Origin: Leptospira fainei serovar Hurstbridge str. BUT 6
GTDB lineage: Bacteria > Spirochaetota > Leptospiria > Leptospirales > Leptospiraceae
DNA length: 64,000 nucleotides
Reading direction: 5' to 3'
NCBI RefSeq assembly: GCF_000306235.2
Contig: NZ_AKWZ02000010.1
Coordinates: forward strand, 248,001 to 312,000
Shown: positions 35,247 to 44,225 of the stretch, piece after piece
Numbering within the stretch: position 1 is the first letter of the stretch
Layout of the letters: every line of letters starts with the position of its first letter
Program-made: the position numbers and the translations under genes
Notes under the pieces: generated by a model
Database searches by the model: none
Told to the model about the DNA's origin: nothing
The model's input: the letters and a program-made list of their open reading frames with translations, nothing else

Positions 35247-36878
35247 CTACCCGTTCAAATGAGCAAAATGCCGCTGATTCGATCTATATAACTCTCGAAA
35301 GACTTCAAAGTTTTTCTGGTAAACGGCCTTATTGGCCGGATTAGGTAACCAACGGTCCTTTACGGAAATTAGATTCGGAATATCTTTAAAGGAAGCAATT
35401 TTACCTAATCCAAGCGCCGCAATTGCTGCGGCCCCCGTTGCCCCGGCATTTTGAGGATGCTCAGTCGTTTCAATAATTCTACCCGTTATATCGGCCAGAA
35501 TCTGACAAACGATCGACGAACGAGCAACGCCTCCTACGAATCGAATCGTTTTAGAAGAAGGAATATTTTTCTCGGACAATTCCAAAATCCATCGTTTATG
35601 AAATGCGATTCCTTCAATTACCGCCCGAATGAGTTTTCTTTTTCCGGTATTTAGCCCGATATTAAAGAACATCCCTTTCGCTAAAGGGTCTTCAAACGGA
35701 CACCGATTCCCGTGCAACCAAGGGGTAAAAATAACTCCATCGCTTCCTGCAGGCGTTTCTTTGATCGATTCTAATAGAAATGCGAATAAACTTTCGTGGA
35801 CGGCATCGGCGCCTTCAGTCACATTTCTTTTTTCCAAATAAACGTCGATCTCGTCCAAAGCCAAATGATCTTTCACCCATTGCAGACATTTGCCGGAAGT
35901 TTCCTGCTCGCCAAAGTAATTATAATGCTCAGGACGAGCGCCTACGATGGACGCGATTCTAGAATTGATGTCCACTTTTCGTTTACGAGTCACTGTAGAA
36001 ACCCAACCGGAGGTCCCCGAATAAATATGAGTGTCCCCTTCTTCCACCGCCCCTGCGCCGATGCCGATCAACGACGCGTCTCCGCCGCCTCCAAACACCG
36101 GAATTCCTTGCTTCAAGCCTAGCTCGGACGCGGCTAACGGAAGCAACTCCCCCACCTTATCTGTGGAAGAAACAATTTCGGGCAAATGTTCGAATCTAAC
36201 TCCGAACATACGACAAAGACCTTTATGCCAACGTCCTTTGCCCGGACGAGAATCGAATAGAAATGTAGCAAAGGCAGAATCTGCCGTCATCACAGCTTTC
36301 CCGGTACTCCGAGCGATTACATATTCTTTGACATCCAACCATTTATGGACTTTCCGAAAAAGTTCGGGCTCCTTGGCCTGGACCCATTTGTATTTCCAGA
36401 GTGGATCTTTTACGCTCCCCGCAACGGCGCCGGTGATCTGCAATGAACGTAGGAGTTTGAACGCATTTAAGCCCTCGATCTTAATTCCGGTTTTAATCCC
36501 AAGACGCATTTCTTCCTTAGCGCGCTGGTCCATATAACTCATAGCCGGGCGAAGCGGTTTCAGTTGCGTGTCGACTAAAACTAATCCCTGCATCTGAGAG
36601 CAGAAAGAGATTCCCGATATTTTTTCCGAATCAAAACCGGTCTCGGAAAACAAGCGACGGGTCGTATCACACATCGCTTTCCACCACTCGTTCGCATCCT
36701 GTTCCACTCCCCCGTTCTCCAGAACGGATAATTCATATTCTGCCGAACTAGAATGCAATAGTTTGAGCTTGTCGGAAATTTCAAAGAGGCAAGTTTTCGT
36801 ACCTGTCGTACCGATATCGTAAGCCAAGATATGAACTAAGGAATCTTCCCTCATCGTTTTCTGGTCCCCTTTAGACAT
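35247..36878 (-). CDS. FGGY-family sugar kinase
   Basis: A 543-residue ATP-dependent kinase of the xylulokinase/glycerokinase superfamily. The N-terminal phosphate loop is AYDIGTTGTKTCLFEI; SFCSQMQGLVLVD, MSYMDQRAKEEM (catalytic Asp region), FGGGGDASLIGIGAGA and the C-terminal RFVGGVARSSIVCQILADITG complete the fold. FGGY substrates range over ketoses, polyols and AI-2; the sequence does not decide among them. Start 36878 or, more likely by its AAAGGGG, ATG 36854. A TAATAT box and a palindrome like the one near tetR lie just upstream, so control by that regulator is likely. Confidence 0.85.
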   Translation of the reverse strand: MSKGDQKTMREDSLVHILAYDIGTTGTKTCLFEISDKLKLLHSSSAEYELSVLENGGVEQDANEWWKAMCDTTRRLFSETGFDSEKISGISFCSQMQGLVLVDTQLKPLRPAMSYMDQRAKEEMRLGIKTGIKIEGLNAFKLLRSLQITGAVAGSVKDPLWKYKWVQAKEPELFRKVHKWLDVKEYVIARSTGKAVMTADSAFATFLFDSRPGKGRWHKGLCRMFGVRFEHLPEIVSSTDKVGELLPLAASELGLKQGIPVFGGGGDASLIGIGAGAVEEGDTHIYSGTSGWVSTVTRKRKVDINSRIASIVGARPEHYNYFGEQETSGKCLQWVKDHLALDEIDVYLEKRNVTEGADAVHESLFAFLLESIKETPAGSDGVIFTPWLHGNRCPFEDPLAKGMFFNIGLNTGKRKLIRAVIEGIAFHKRWILELSEKNIPSSKTIRFVGGVARSSIVCQILADITGRIIETTEHPQNAGATGAAAIAALGLGKIASFKDIPNLISVKDRWLPNPANKAVYQKNFEVFRELYRSNQRHFAHLNG

Positions 36879-36888
36879 GCTTGGATTT

Positions 36889-36937
36889 GGTAAGTGAGCA
36901 CTTACTCATATTAGAATTGTATGCGAAGGAAAGGCAA
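36889..36937 (-). promoter_or_regulatory. Promoter and palindromic operator of the sugar-kinase gene
   Basis: On the minus strand TTGCCT (36932-36937) and TAATAT (36908-36913) are 18 bases apart, and directly after lies GTAAGTG-CT-CACTTAC (36890-36905 region). Its core AGTGAGCACTTACTCA differs from the larger palindrome at 39832-39875 at only a few places. A repressor bound here would block the start point. Confidence 0.55.
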
Positions 36938-37009
36938 TCATTTTTTATTAAAACTTTCAGCAGCCTTGCGTAACGAAGTCCAATTCGTATCACGTGCCTG
37001 GAGAATTTA

Positions 37010-37468
37010 ATGAAACTCAAATCGCTTATAGCTCTCTCAATTTTCGCTCTCACATTTCTCGGCTTTCGGACTCTTATGGCAAAAGATAGCAGGAAGGAAG
37101 CGTTTAATAAACGAATCGTTTTAGAATTTTATGAAGCTGCGATTAATCGAAAAGATTATAACCAAGCTGCAAAATTTTTAGGAACTAAATACGTTCAACA
37201 TAACCAAACTGCGGGCGATGGAAAAGATGGACTTAGGAAATTTCTTACGTTCTTAAAGGAAAAATTTTCGGATTCTCACAGTGAAGTTAAGAGAATTTTC
37301 ACCGATGGAGATTACGTAATCTTACACGTACATGCAGTTCGAGAACCGGGAACGAAAGGAATTGCGATCGTAGATATATTTCGCGTCGAAGACGGAAAGA
37401 TCGTGGAACATTGGGACGTTCATGAGGAAATTTCTGCGACTCCGGCCAACCAAAACGGAATGTTTTAG
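37010..37468 (+). CDS. Exported SnoaL-like (NTF2-fold) protein
   Basis: A 152-residue protein with an N-terminal hydrophobic segment (LIALSIFALTFLGFRTLMA), a likely signal peptide. The rest matches the SnoaL-like family of small cone-shaped NTF2-fold proteins: FYEAAINRKDYNQAAKFLGTKYVQHNQTAGDGKDGLRKF (read in parts), then VHAVREPGTKGIAIVDIFRVEDGKIVEHWDV. In related sequences such proteins are annotated as aldol-condensation enzymes, but a binding role is as likely. Divergent from the sugar kinase and next to the shared operator. Confidence 0.75.
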   Translation: MKLKSLIALSIFALTFLGFRTLMAKDSRKEAFNKRIVLEFYEAAINRKDYNQAAKFLGTKYVQHNQTAGDGKDGLRKFLTFLKEKFSDSHSEVKRIFTDGDYVILHVHAVREPGTKGIAIVDIFRVEDGKIVEHWDVHEEISATPANQNGMF

Positions 37469-37771
37469 AAGGCTGATACTTTTTCGTTTTTCGATTAAGC
37501 TTTCGGTAATCCCTTAAGTAAATTATACTTCACTTATATATCTCTTACATTTTGCTGAAATGGTTTATTGAACCGTACATCAGAATAAGAAGCAACCCAT
37601 AACAAGCAATGGCCGATTCCTTATCAAAAGTGTAAATTGCTTGGAAGAGGAAAGAAGATACGTAAATAATGTCAAGAATCGAGAAATCGTTGTTCGGAAT
37701 TCCATGGATCTATTGAACTCCGGTATAAGATAAATAAAAATACTCTAACACTTTCGGCATGAGGAAACAGA
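37469..37771. other. Gene-free gap before the MFS transporter
   Basis: AT-rich, no open frame with a good start. It holds the GAGGAAA ribosome-binding site of the transporter at about 37760-37766. I see no copy of the palindromic operator here. Confidence 0.5.
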
Positions 37772-39022
37772 ATGGATGATAACCAAGTAAAGGTGTATGG
37801 ATACAGATGGGTTGTTCTCGCGCTGTATTCCTTGATTACTGCCATCATCCAAATTCAGTGGCTTACTTTTGCTTCCATTGCAAGGGACGCGAAACAATTC
37901 TACGGGGTCACCTCTTTCGAAATCGATTTGCTTTCTATGATTTTCTTGGCGGTATTCGTTCTGATGGCAATACCGGCTTCCTATATCATCGATACGTATG
38001 GGATCCGAATCGGTATAGGAATAGGCGCAGCAGTTGCCGGGTCTTTGGGTTTACTAAAAGGATTGTACGCGGAAAATTTCAAAGTGGTTGTCGCTTGCCA
38101 AATCGGCTTAGCCGTTGCCCAACCTTTCATCATTAATGCGGTTACAAAAGTAAGCGTCCTTTGGTTTCCGATAAACGAACGGGCTACCGCCGTTGCACTT
38201 GGCACATTGGCCCAATTCGTAGGAATTATAATAGTAATGATCGGCACTCCGTTGCTGATAGGGGGAGATCAACCGGAAATCTCCAGAATTCCGGAAGCAG
38301 TTTTAATCTATGGAATCGCTTCTTTTATTGGAGCCGCGCTCTTTCTTATTTTTATAAAAGAAAAACCCCTAACATCACCGAGTATTCACGGAGAAGATAC
38401 CAGAATCAAAGTCTTTGCGGGACTCAAACACATTCTTGGGCAGAAAGATATGCGAAAAGCTCTGCTACTGTTTCTTATCGGATTGGGAATCTTTAACGCT
38501 TTGAGTACCTGTATAGATCAAATCTGCGAAAGCAAAGGTTTAAATGTAGAGCAGACCGGACTCGTCGGCGGGGTTATGCTTATCTCGGGAATTATCGGGG
38601 GAGTCATATTTCCGCCTATCTCCGACGCAATCGGGAAACGCCAACCGTTTCTTATAGTATCGATGATCGGATTCTTACCGGGAATTCTACTCCTCACATT
38701 CGGAACGGAATATTCCGTTTTACTAATCGGATCTTTCTTAATCGGATTTTTCTTGTTAGGCGCCGGGGCGCCGATCGGTTTTCAATATTGCGCCGAAATT
38801 ACTTCCCCTGCCCCCGAATCATCTTCCCAGGGCTTATTACTATTAATCGGTCAAATTTCCGGAATTGCTTTTATCGTAGGTTTAAATGTTATAGGCAGCC
38901 TGGAGTTCATGAAGGTATTCGTTGCTTTATCGTTATTTAATATAATTCTGACCTTTTTCCTGAGAGAATCCCCCATGATGGATTGGTCGGCAAAGGAGAA
39001 AAGCTCCGTGTTGCATAAATAG
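37772..39022 (+). CDS. MFS transporter, FLVCR-like
   Basis: A 416-residue protein with 12 predicted membrane segments. The N-terminal half has the FLVCR-type order: YRWVVLALYSLITAIIQIQW, YGVTSFEIDLLSMIFLAVFV, then IPASYIIDTYGIRIGI and INAVTKVSVLWFPINERATAVAL. FLVCR proteins of animals move haem or choline/ethanolamine; bacterial relatives have mixed annotations, so only a small hydrophilic or zwitterionic substrate is suggested. GAGGAAA lies four bases ahead of the ATG. It sits among sugar-breakdown genes. Confidence 0.8.
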   Translation: MDDNQVKVYGYRWVVLALYSLITAIIQIQWLTFASIARDAKQFYGVTSFEIDLLSMIFLAVFVLMAIPASYIIDTYGIRIGIGIGAAVAGSLGLLKGLYAENFKVVVACQIGLAVAQPFIINAVTKVSVLWFPINERATAVALGTLAQFVGIIIVMIGTPLLIGGDQPEISRIPEAVLIYGIASFIGAALFLIFIKEKPLTSPSIHGEDTRIKVFAGLKHILGQKDMRKALLLFLIGLGIFNALSTCIDQICESKGLNVEQTGLVGGVMLISGIIGGVIFPPISDAIGKRQPFLIVSMIGFLPGILLLTFGTEYSVLLIGSFLIGFFLLGAGAPIGFQYCAEITSPAPESSSQGLLLLIGQISGIAFIVGLNVIGSLEFMKVFVALSLFNIILTFFLRESPMMDWSAKEKSSVLHK

Positions 39023-39083
39023 GTATTCAGACGAGGACGTTAAGCAATAGCTACGATTAGTTCTTTCCGTTAACAAAGAGGAA

Positions 39084-39749
39084 TTAATTGACTGCCAATG
39101 CTCGGCGAATGAATTTCATCAAACCTTCCACGACTTTCTCATCTTGATCGAAAATGTTCGATCCAAGGTAAATTTTCATTCTTTCCCTATAATATTCCGA
39201 AGCGTAAGAAAATTGCAACGTCATGAATAAATTATCCAGACAGAACGCAAAAATTTCCTCTTCAATATCTTTGCCTATAATACCCTCTTTTTTCGCTTTA
39301 GACAGTAATGAAGTGTAAATTCTGGCGGAAACACTTTCCAATTCGGATGAGAGTCGGCGAATCAAATCCGAATTTCCTTCCGAAGTCATCTCATTATAAA
39401 GCCTAATGATATCTTGGTTTTCCCTGGAATGCCGTTGAATAATACGAAGTATACTTTCGATCTTTCCGAAAAGATCGTTTTCCTCTTGTATGACTTTCTC
39501 CAAAGTTCGTTCAAGCTGACTGATTCCGTGACCTACCGCGGTTAAAAAGAAATCTTCCTTTGTTTCGAAGTATTTAAATAGAGAGCCGACGCTAATTCCG
39601 GCCTTCCGAGCGATCGTATTGGTGTTTGCACTGGTAAAACCGCGATTCGCAAATTCGGCAATGGCTACCGAAAGAATCCGGTTTCGCTTCTCTTCCGGTA
39701 TCCGTTCAAATGTTTCGCTGTAATATTTCGTTGGCATTGATGAAGTCAA
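39084..39749 (-). CDS. TetR-family regulator of the accessory cluster
   Basis: The frame opens at 39869, inside the operator palindrome. The start is better placed at TTG 39749, with GGAGG upstream, or ATG 39737. The N-terminal domain has FERIPEEKRNRILSVAIAEFANRGF and a helix-turn-helix NTNTIARKAGISVGSLFKYFETKEDFF; the rest is a helical ligand domain. It is divergent from the aminotransferase gene with a 44-bp perfect palindrome between, the classic autoregulated repressor layout. A near-copy of the core lies before the sugar kinase. Confidence 0.88.
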   Translation of the reverse strand: MTSSMPTKYYSETFERIPEEKRNRILSVAIAEFANRGFTSANTNTIARKAGISVGSLFKYFETKEDFFLTAVGHGISQLERTLEKVIQEENDLFGKIESILRIIQRHSRENQDIIRLYNEMTSEGNSDLIRRLSSELESVSARIYTSLLSKAKKEGIIGKDIEEEIFAFCLDNLFMTLQFSYASEYYRERMKIYLGSNIFDQDEKVVEGLMKFIRRALAVN

Positions 39750-39831
39750 TTTAGTCTCGCCTCCCGCCGACAAAAGCGGAACTTTCTGCGTGCGCGGAGG
39801 ATTTTTACCGCTTTTCAATTCACTTAGTATT

Positions 39832-39875
39832 TTCTGTTTGACAGTGAGTGAGCAGTCACTCACTGTCAAACAGAA
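39832..39875. promoter_or_regulatory. Long perfect palindromic operator between tetR and the aminotransferase
   Basis: Two exact 20-base arms (39832-39851 and 39856-39875) flank a GCAG centre. The centre AGTGAGTGA-GCAG-TCACTCACT is the likely repressor site, and each arm also holds TTGACA (39838-39843 and on the minus strand 39864-39869), which could serve as opposed -35 boxes. Confidence 0.7.
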
Positions 39876-39898
39876 TTCAAAGAAAAATGGAGAGGGAC

Positions 39899-41377
39899 AT
39901 GGCTACCGGCTTTTCGATATCCAAATACCCTGATACTCAGGAAATATATCGCCAACTCAAGGAACTCATTTCGCAACCGATTCGCTCGGTGAAAAAGAAC
40001 GAATTGCAGGCCTATTTAAACGACTATTACGAGAAGAAATGCTCTCGCTCAAAGGCGATGATTCAAGAGGCTTCCCAATACATTCCTGGCGGTGTTCAGC
40101 ATAATTTGGCCTTCAATTTCCCCTTTCCCTTGGTATTTACTAAAGCGGAAGGAGCCTACCTGCATGATCTCGATGGAAACAAATACATCGACTTTTTGCA
40201 AGGTGGAGGTCCAACAGTTTTGGGGAGCAACCCGAAGTCGGTGCGGGAAAAGGTCATCCAACTATTGAATAGTACCGGTCCTGTAACCGGCCTATTTCAT
40301 GAATATGAACTTCGATTAGCCGAAAAGATCGTCGAACATATGCCTTCCGTACAAATGTTCCGAATGCTCGGTTCCGGTACCGAAGCTTGTATGGCTTCCA
40401 TTCGAGTCGCACGACTAGCCACTCGGAAGAAAAATATTGTTAAAATGGGAGGCGCATATCACGGCTGGAGCGATCAACTTGCTTACGGCATTCGTATTCC
40501 AGGCACGCGCCATTTCGAAGCGCACGGAATTCCCAAGCATGTTTTTAAATACACGCAAGAGTTTTATCCTAACGACCTAAATTCTCTGGAAAAAGCTCTA
40601 AAAAGGAATCGTTGGAGAGGCGGGACTGCCGCCGTTTTAATCGAACCTGTCGGTCCTGAAAGTGGTACACGACCTTTGGATTTTGATTTTAATAAAGGAG
40701 TTCGGGAGCTTTGCGATAAGTACGGAGCTTTATTAATTTTCGATGAAGTTGTAACCGCCTTTCGAATCGGAATGAGCGGCGCCCAAGGATACTTCGGAGT
40801 CAGTCCGGATCTTACCGTTTTCGGAAAGGTCGTTGCAGGCGGCTATCCTTCTGCGGGAGGTCTCGGTGGAAAAAGAGAATTCATGAAGTATCTTTCGGCA
40901 GGACTTCAAACTGGAACAAAGAAGGCATTGATCGGCGGGACTATGGCTGCGAATCCTTTAAGTTCAGCCGCCGGTTACTTCACTCTTACCGAAATTGAAA
41001 AACAGAAAGCCTGCGAAAAATCCGGAAGAGCTGGAGATCGCATCACCGCCGGATTGCAAAAATTGATCAAAAAATACGATCTACCTTTCGTTGCATTCAA
41101 TCAAGGTTCCATTTGCCATCTGGAAACGGTCGGGACAATGCTGCTGGATATCGACATAAGGAAATTCTGGAAGATTAAAAGAACGATTCGCGAAGCTCAT
41201 GAAAGAAAGAAGGCGATGGAAGAAATGGGCGCCGCTTATACGGCGGAAGGCCTAGTAACATTAGCGGGAAGCCGACTTTATACGAGCGCCTCGGATACCG
41301 ACGCGGTGATCGACGAAGCTCTAAAACGTTTTGAAAAAGTATTTCAAAAGGTCGAAGGGGTTACGGCGAAGAAATAA
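39899..41377 (+). CDS. Class III PLP aminotransferase, glutamate-1-semialdehyde aminomutase-like
   Basis: The start at 39899 is chosen because GGAG lies six bases ahead; the frame opens at 39848. The 492-residue product has the fold-type I aminotransferase segments: IPGGVQHNLAFNFPFP, the phosphate-binding GSGTEACMASIRVARL, HGWSD, the Asp of LIFDEVVTAFRIG and the PLP Lys in TVFGKVVAGGYPSAG. The GSAM-type N-terminus with a gly-rich gate suggests it moves or exchanges an amino group on a small aldehyde/ketone. In this setting it is probably not a haem enzyme but acts on an amino-sugar or amino-acid-derived intermediate. Confidence 0.82.
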   Translation: MATGFSISKYPDTQEIYRQLKELISQPIRSVKKNELQAYLNDYYEKKCSRSKAMIQEASQYIPGGVQHNLAFNFPFPLVFTKAEGAYLHDLDGNKYIDFLQGGGPTVLGSNPKSVREKVIQLLNSTGPVTGLFHEYELRLAEKIVEHMPSVQMFRMLGSGTEACMASIRVARLATRKKNIVKMGGAYHGWSDQLAYGIRIPGTRHFEAHGIPKHVFKYTQEFYPNDLNSLEKALKRNRWRGGTAAVLIEPVGPESGTRPLDFDFNKGVRELCDKYGALLIFDEVVTAFRIGMSGAQGYFGVSPDLTVFGKVVAGGYPSAGGLGGKREFMKYLSAGLQTGTKKALIGGTMAANPLSSAAGYFTLTEIEKQKACEKSGRAGDRITAGLQKLIKKYDLPFVAFNQGSICHLETVGTMLLDIDIRKFWKIKRTIREAHERKKAMEEMGAAYTAEGLVTLAGSRLYTSASDTDAVIDEALKRFEKVFQKVEGVTAKK

Positions 41378-41416
41378 TTTACGATTCGCTTCGTTGAATA
41401 CGATTCGGAGAACAAT

Positions 41417-42073
41417 ATGAAAATCGATAAGGCAAAAAAACTTGTTCGCGACACCGGAATACGATTACTAAAAGCCGGTCTGATTGCGAGAAGCTGGGGA
41501 AATATCAGTCAGAGAATCGACGAAGATCATTTCGTAATCACTCCGACTGGGAGAACCTACGAAGATTTGAAACCGGACGAAATCGTTCAGGTAAATAGAC
41601 ACGACCTGACACACACAGGTCGAATCAAACCATCTTACGAAAAGGGTTTGCATGCAGCGGCTTACAAACTCCGATCGGATATCGGCGCGGTTATTCATAC
41701 GCACCAATTGCAAGCCTCTGTCGTTGCGGCCGCTCATCGGGAAATCCCCGTCCTGGATAACGAGATGAAGAAAGTAATCGGAGGACCAATTTACTGCACA
41801 TCTTATTCCTTACCGGGAACCAAAAAGTTAATCCGAATGGCAATCGAAGCATTGGATCGTTCCGGCAGCAAAGCGGTGCTCCTTGCAAATCATGGGACGC
41901 TCTGTATCGGTCAGGACATGGAAGATGCGTTTAACGTGGCTCTAGTTTTAGAGCGGATTTGTAAGACGTTCATCGAGCGGGAGTTTTTAAAGGTCTCCGG
42001 AAAAAGAAACGCTAGTCGTGAATCGATCCGCGACTGGTACGTGCAAAACTTCGGAGTCGAGGTTAAAGCATGA
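41417..42073 (+). CDS. Class II aldolase/adducin-family enzyme
   Basis: A 218-residue zinc aldolase of the FucA/AraD group, which splits phosphorylated sugars by retro-aldol reaction. All metal ligands are seen: His94 and His96 in AVIHTHQLQASVVA and His159 in LANHGTLCIG; Glu75 in KPSYEKGLH is the likely catalytic acid/base. SWGNISQRI supplies the phosphate loop. It follows the aminotransferase after 39 bases and overlaps the next aldolase gene by 4 bases. Confidence 0.87.
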   Translation: MKIDKAKKLVRDTGIRLLKAGLIARSWGNISQRIDEDHFVITPTGRTYEDLKPDEIVQVNRHDLTHTGRIKPSYEKGLHAAAYKLRSDIGAVIHTHQLQASVVAAAHREIPVLDNEMKKVIGGPIYCTSYSLPGTKKLIRMAIEALDRSGSKAVLLANHGTLCIGQDMEDAFNVALVLERICKTFIEREFLKVSGKRNASRESIRDWYVQNFGVEVKA

Positions 42074-42723
42074 AATTTCCGGAAAGTCCGTTAGAATTGC
42101 AAACCGTTTTACCTCAGTTCGTTAAGGAAGGTATCTTATCAAAGGGGGGTTGTGCGAGCGTAAAAATCGGGCGAAGCATTTGGATCACGCCCAAGAAAGT
42201 GGATCTTATCGCTTTAGGGAAAAAAAGTAAAAACGGACTCTTCGAAATTCCTTTAGTCGACGCACAGGTTTTTCCTAACGACGTCCCGGAGGAAGCGGCC
42301 GCTCATATCGCTCTCTACTTAGCAAGACCCGAATTTAACGTGATTATCCATTCAATGCAAGAAAATATCCTTACTTGCTCTATCGCCGGTGAAACGGTTC
42401 GACCGTTTTTAGACGACATGGCCCAGATCGTAGGACCTAACGCGAAAGTGCATTCGCTCGGATTCGAAAAGAAGGCAATAAAGGAATTAATCAACGCGAT
42501 TAAAAGAAGAAATGCGGTTCTCCTTAAGGGCAACGGAGCTCTTTGCGCTCACGGAACGGTCGATGACGTACATGCGGTTTGCCAAGTCTTGGAAAAAACC
42601 TGTAAAGCGTACGTCGACTCCAGAATACTAGGAGGCGGAAAGCCTGTGCCTTGGTTGGAGGCCGAAGTGATCCGATTCGTTTATCAAAGAAAATATTCCA
42701 AACAAGCCGAAAAGAATCGTTAA
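42070..42723 (+). CDS. Degenerate class II aldolase-family protein
   Basis: A 217-residue paralogue of the preceding gene, translationally coupled to it. The fold is the same (phosphate-side SKGGCASVKIG, PEEAAAHIALYLARPEFNVIIHSMQENI, LLKGNGALCAHG), but the zinc site is damaged: His94 is kept, the second ligand is Met96, and the third is Asn155 in place of His. It may therefore be a non-catalytic partner that forms a mixed oligomer with the first aldolase, or may bind another metal. No sign of a frameshift or stop; codon use matches its neighbour. Confidence 0.78.
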   Translation: MKFPESPLELQTVLPQFVKEGILSKGGCASVKIGRSIWITPKKVDLIALGKKSKNGLFEIPLVDAQVFPNDVPEEAAAHIALYLARPEFNVIIHSMQENILTCSIAGETVRPFLDDMAQIVGPNAKVHSLGFEKKAIKELINAIKRRNAVLLKGNGALCAHGTVDDVHAVCQVLEKTCKAYVDSRILGGGKPVPWLEAEVIRFVYQRKYSKQAEKNR

Positions 42724-43151
42724 ATTTCAAAATCTTTTGCGCATCATTTTCTCACAGAAGAATTTCCAGCTATCTAAATGTTAGATTTCGAAATTATCGA
42801 CTTTTCCACGTTTCGCGGGCATAGAATCCGCCATGGTTATCGCGGATAGGTTGTCTTTATTGGACATATTCCTTATCGTTTTCTCCGCGTTTATATTGTT
42901 TATAAAACCAAGCTGAGAAGCAGTGTCGATTGCAAGGCGATAGAATTCGATTTCTTTCAGGCCTATATTCTCAAAATTTAAAATTTCAGAGTCAAATTAA
43001 AAGGGTTTACTGAACCAAAAGTGTTCGTAATTTCTTCCTGACTTATTATACTGAATTAACGACTGAAATCTCTTATGAAAGAGAGATCGATACGGAAACC
43101 TAAAATGAGTATGGTTTATCTATGCTCTATCCTTATAAAAGAAGTAAGCAT
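42724..43151. other. Gene-free gap before the AraC gene
   Basis: No gene is seen. A weak inverted repeat ATCCGC (42826-42831) / GCGGAT (42842-42847) lies about 100 bases behind the second aldolase; it lacks a T-run. The rest is AT-rich. Confidence 0.5.
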
Positions 43152-44042
43152 ATGAACGATGTTCTGAAATTTCATACTATCAACGAGTATAACATTTTGA
43201 ACGGGCAAAAAACCAGGCACCCGCTTGTTAACGTAATTCACTTATCAAAAGCCAAGCCCAGGAAACATCGTCGTATGTACTTCGGTTTTTATACTATTTT
43301 TTTAAAGCAGGTAAAATGTGGCGACCTCCGGTATGGACGCCATACTTACGATTATCAGGAAGGAACATTGGCATTCCTTGCTCCCGGTCAGGTGCTCGGT
43401 GAGAATAATAATGAATATTATGAACCGCAGGGATATGCGTTAGTATTTCATCAAGACCTGATTCACGGTACGTCTTTAGGGCGACACATTCGTGATTACA
43501 CATTTTTTTCCTACGACGTACACGAGGCTCTTCATCTATCCGAAGAAGAACTCCAAATCGTTATTGACTGCTTCTCCAAAATCGAATTTGAACTGAAGCA
43601 TTCAGTCGATAAACATAGTGATAGGCTGATAGTAACGAATATAGAGCTGTTCCTGAATTATTGCATGCGCTTTTACGAGCGGCAATTCGTTACCCGCGAC
43701 GAGGCGCATAAGGGAATTTTAGAGAAGTTCGAAAATCTGCTGAACGAATATTTCCAGTCCGATAAACCTCGGACTATCGGATTGCCTTCCGTAGGCTATT
43801 TTGCGGAAGCGTTAGATCTTTCCGCCAACTACTTTGGGGATTTGATCAAAAAAGAAACCGGCAATTCCGCGAAAGATCACATACAATCGAAATTGATAGA
43901 CATAGCCAAAGAGAAAATCTTTGAACCGGATAAATCGGTCAATGATATCGCCTATGAATTGGGATTCAAATATCCGCAACATTTCATCCGATTTTTCAAA
44001 CAAAGAATCGGGTATACGCCGAACAAATACCGAGCCCTTTAA
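43152..44042 (+). CDS. AraC-family transcriptional regulator
   Basis: The frame opens at 43122; the ATG at 43152 gives a cleaner start (296 residues). The N-terminal part is a cupin-like ligand domain (FYTIFLKQVKCGDLRYGRHTYDYQEGTLAFLAPGQV, read in parts). The C-terminal 100 residues hold two helix-turn-helix units: YFAEALDLSANYFGDLIKKETG and KSVNDIAYELGFKYPQHFIRFFKQRIGYTPNKYR. It is in the same direction as the following GH5 gene, with a long hairpin between, so it is a candidate activator of the glycosidase. Confidence 0.88.
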   Translation: MNDVLKFHTINEYNILNGQKTRHPLVNVIHLSKAKPRKHRRMYFGFYTIFLKQVKCGDLRYGRHTYDYQEGTLAFLAPGQVLGENNNEYYEPQGYALVFHQDLIHGTSLGRHIRDYTFFSYDVHEALHLSEEELQIVIDCFSKIEFELKHSVDKHSDRLIVTNIELFLNYCMRFYERQFVTRDEAHKGILEKFENLLNEYFQSDKPRTIGLPSVGYFAEALDLSANYFGDLIKKETGNSAKDHIQSKLIDIAKEKIFEPDKSVNDIAYELGFKYPQHFIRFFKQRIGYTPNKYRAL

Positions 44043-44126
44043 GTACTTTGGAATTCGGGAACGATTTTCGCATAGATTCCAATTATAAATCCATTCCATA
44101 TAACTTAATTTAAGTATAATATTTTT

Positions 44127-44165
44127 GCATCTTCATAAAAAGAGATCCACTTTTTATGAAGATGC
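44127..44165. promoter_or_regulatory. Perfect 15-bp inverted repeat upstream of the GH5 gene
   Basis: GCATCTTCATAAAAA (44127-44141), nine bases, TTTTTATGAAGATGC (44151-44165). It lies 61 bases before the GH5 start and 84 bases behind the AraC stop. No T-run follows, so it looks more like an operator or mRNA leader structure than a terminator. Confidence 0.5.
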
Positions 44166-44225
44166 CCGCTACGATTTTAGATTTCTAATTGGCGACCGAA
44201 TTCAAAGTTAGTAGGGTTCGTCTCC

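Noticed and set aside
36031..36537. 168-codon open frame antisense to the sugar kinase
   Set aside because: The kinase frame has all family motifs; the antisense frame has none and no ribosome-binding site.
39838..39869. Opposed TTGACA boxes in the tetR palindrome as a proven pair of promoters
   Set aside because: At 17 bases spacing both would need CACTGT as -10 box, which is a poor match; the boxes may be only part of the palindrome.
44127..44165. Hairpin as the araC terminator
   Set aside because: No T-run follows on either strand and it lies closer to the GH5 start than to the araC stop.
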